This document shows positions 5,443-6,243 of a DNA stretch of 6,243 bases, piece after piece. The stretch spans positions 1-6,243 of the forward strand of contig JAUHYS010000130.1 in assembly GCA_030426445.1 (NCBI GenBank), in the 5' to 3' direction. The DNA comes from a bacterium (GTDB taxonomy: Bacteria; UBA10199; DSSB01). A model generated the notes under the pieces. It searched no databases, was not told where the DNA came from, and saw nothing but the letters and a program-made list of their open reading frames with translations. Position numbers and translations under genes: made by a program. Position 1 is the first letter of the stretch, and the number at the start of each line of letters is the position of its first letter.

Positions 5443-6243
5443 TTAAAAACTAAATTCAATTGCAGGTTTTTCTGGATCACTGCGTTCGACAATTTCTCCA
5501 ATCACATAAGCAGGCTGACCAGCGCCTGTAAGTCTTTCGACTATCTCTTCTGTCTCAGAATCTGGGACGACCCAAACCATACCAATACCGCAATTGAAAA
5601 CGCGGTACATTTCCTTTTGTTCGACCGAGCCTTTTTCCTGCAGGAGTTTAAAAAGAGGAGGGAAGTCCCAAGCTTGTGAATCAATTTTTGCCTGACAGCT
5701 TTGAGGAAGAATACGGGGAACATTTTCTAAAAGTCCGCCTCCTGTAATATGAGCAATACCCAATAAATGAAATTGCTTTTTAAATAAATTTACTAGATTA
5801 ACATAAATCTTTGTGGGTTTGATTAAAGCTTGGCCAAGATTTTCTTGCATGCCGGAATAAACTTGCTTTAGATCCAGGTTTTGTTCTTCTACAATTTTTC
5901 GTACCAGAGAAAAACCATTGGAGTGGACTCCCGAGCTGGCAAGTCCAATGAGTTTATTGCCAATAGAAATACTTGAACCGTCAATCATTTAGGTGCGTTC
6001 GACGGCACCGACAGCAAAACCGGCTAAATCAAAATCTTTTGGATCGTACATGCCAGGCATTTCAGCGGTTTCTCCACCCAACAAGGCACATTGGATGTCT
6101 GTTAAGGCCTCTGTCATGCCAGCGACGACTTGGGTGGCTTTTTCAACTTCGAGTTTGCCGCAAGCATAATAGTCTAAAAAAAATAAAGGTTGGGCTCCAA
6201 CACAAATCAGGTCGTTGACACACATGGCTACGAGATCGGCACC
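5443..6243 (-). pseudogene. purM: AIR synthetase, cut by window edge and interrupted by in-frame TAA
   Basis: PurM converts FGAM to AIR with ATP, the fifth step of purine synthesis. The frame enters from the right edge with GADLVAMCVNDL and continues through LFFLDYYACGKL, GGETAEMPGMY and GFAVGAVERT. It meets TAA at 5991-5989 and then continues in the same frame with MIDGSS, LASSGVHSNGFSLVRK, HITGGGLLENVPR and EMYRVFNCGIGM to a normal TAA at 5445-5443. In E. coli PurM the matching stretch reads VEKSEIIDGSK, so the stop replaces a Glu-like residue and a single base change would explain it. About 80 N-terminal residues lie outside the window; the visible 84 + 181 codons fit the usual 345 or so. 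The break lies between the two domains. The ATG directly after the stop could allow re-initiation into two chains, but no Shine-Dalgarno is visible there. Sequencing error is possible. Confidence 0.88.

Noticed and set aside
5541..6218. Small ORFs overlapping purM on both strands
   Set aside because: They are other-frame readings of conserved purM sequence.

Overview
The window is AT-rich bacterial chromosome, probably from a Gram-negative organism: there are Sec-type signal peptides, a membrane-anchored protein and a lipobox-like Cys after a hydrophobic stretch. Housekeeping genes are recognisable (purM, purN, a ROK sugar kinase, a phosphohexomutase). Codon use is A/T-rich and the operons are tightly packed. 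I cannot name the species. There are no tRNA or rRNA genes, CRISPR array, insertion sequence or integrase.

Left block (1-2340, all minus strand, transcribed right to left): a four-gene run with tiny gaps or overlaps. It starts with a ROK-family sugar kinase that has lost the family's Cys zinc motif. Fifteen bases later comes a membrane-anchored C39-like (papain-fold) protein whose catalytic Cys position is Ser. It overlaps by ATGA with a secreted six-Cys protein, which overlaps by 7 nt with a second, partial secreted protein running off the left edge. That last gene (1-236) appears to be a diverged paralogue of the one before it. The two secreted proteins are not families I recognise, and the block may be a cell-envelope module.

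Middle (2341-3804): a 57-bp divergent intergenic region separates the kinase from a plus-strand phosphoglucomutase/phosphomannomutase with all catalytic motifs intact. The kinase could make hexose-6-phosphate and the mutase could convert it to hexose-1-phosphate, so the two may work together.

Right block (3805-6243): a plus-strand matrixin-like zinc metalloprotease gene (HEVGHTLGLDH) is broken into at least three, probably four, reading-frame segments, so I call it a pseudogene from 3951 to 4698. Facing it on the minus strand are purM (cut by the right edge and interrupted by one in-frame TAA) and purN (intact), consecutive enzymes of purine synthesis. An 83-bp gap between them holds a strong palindrome. 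The purM stop and the protease frameshifts are either real gene decay or consensus errors in the assembly; read-level data would decide.
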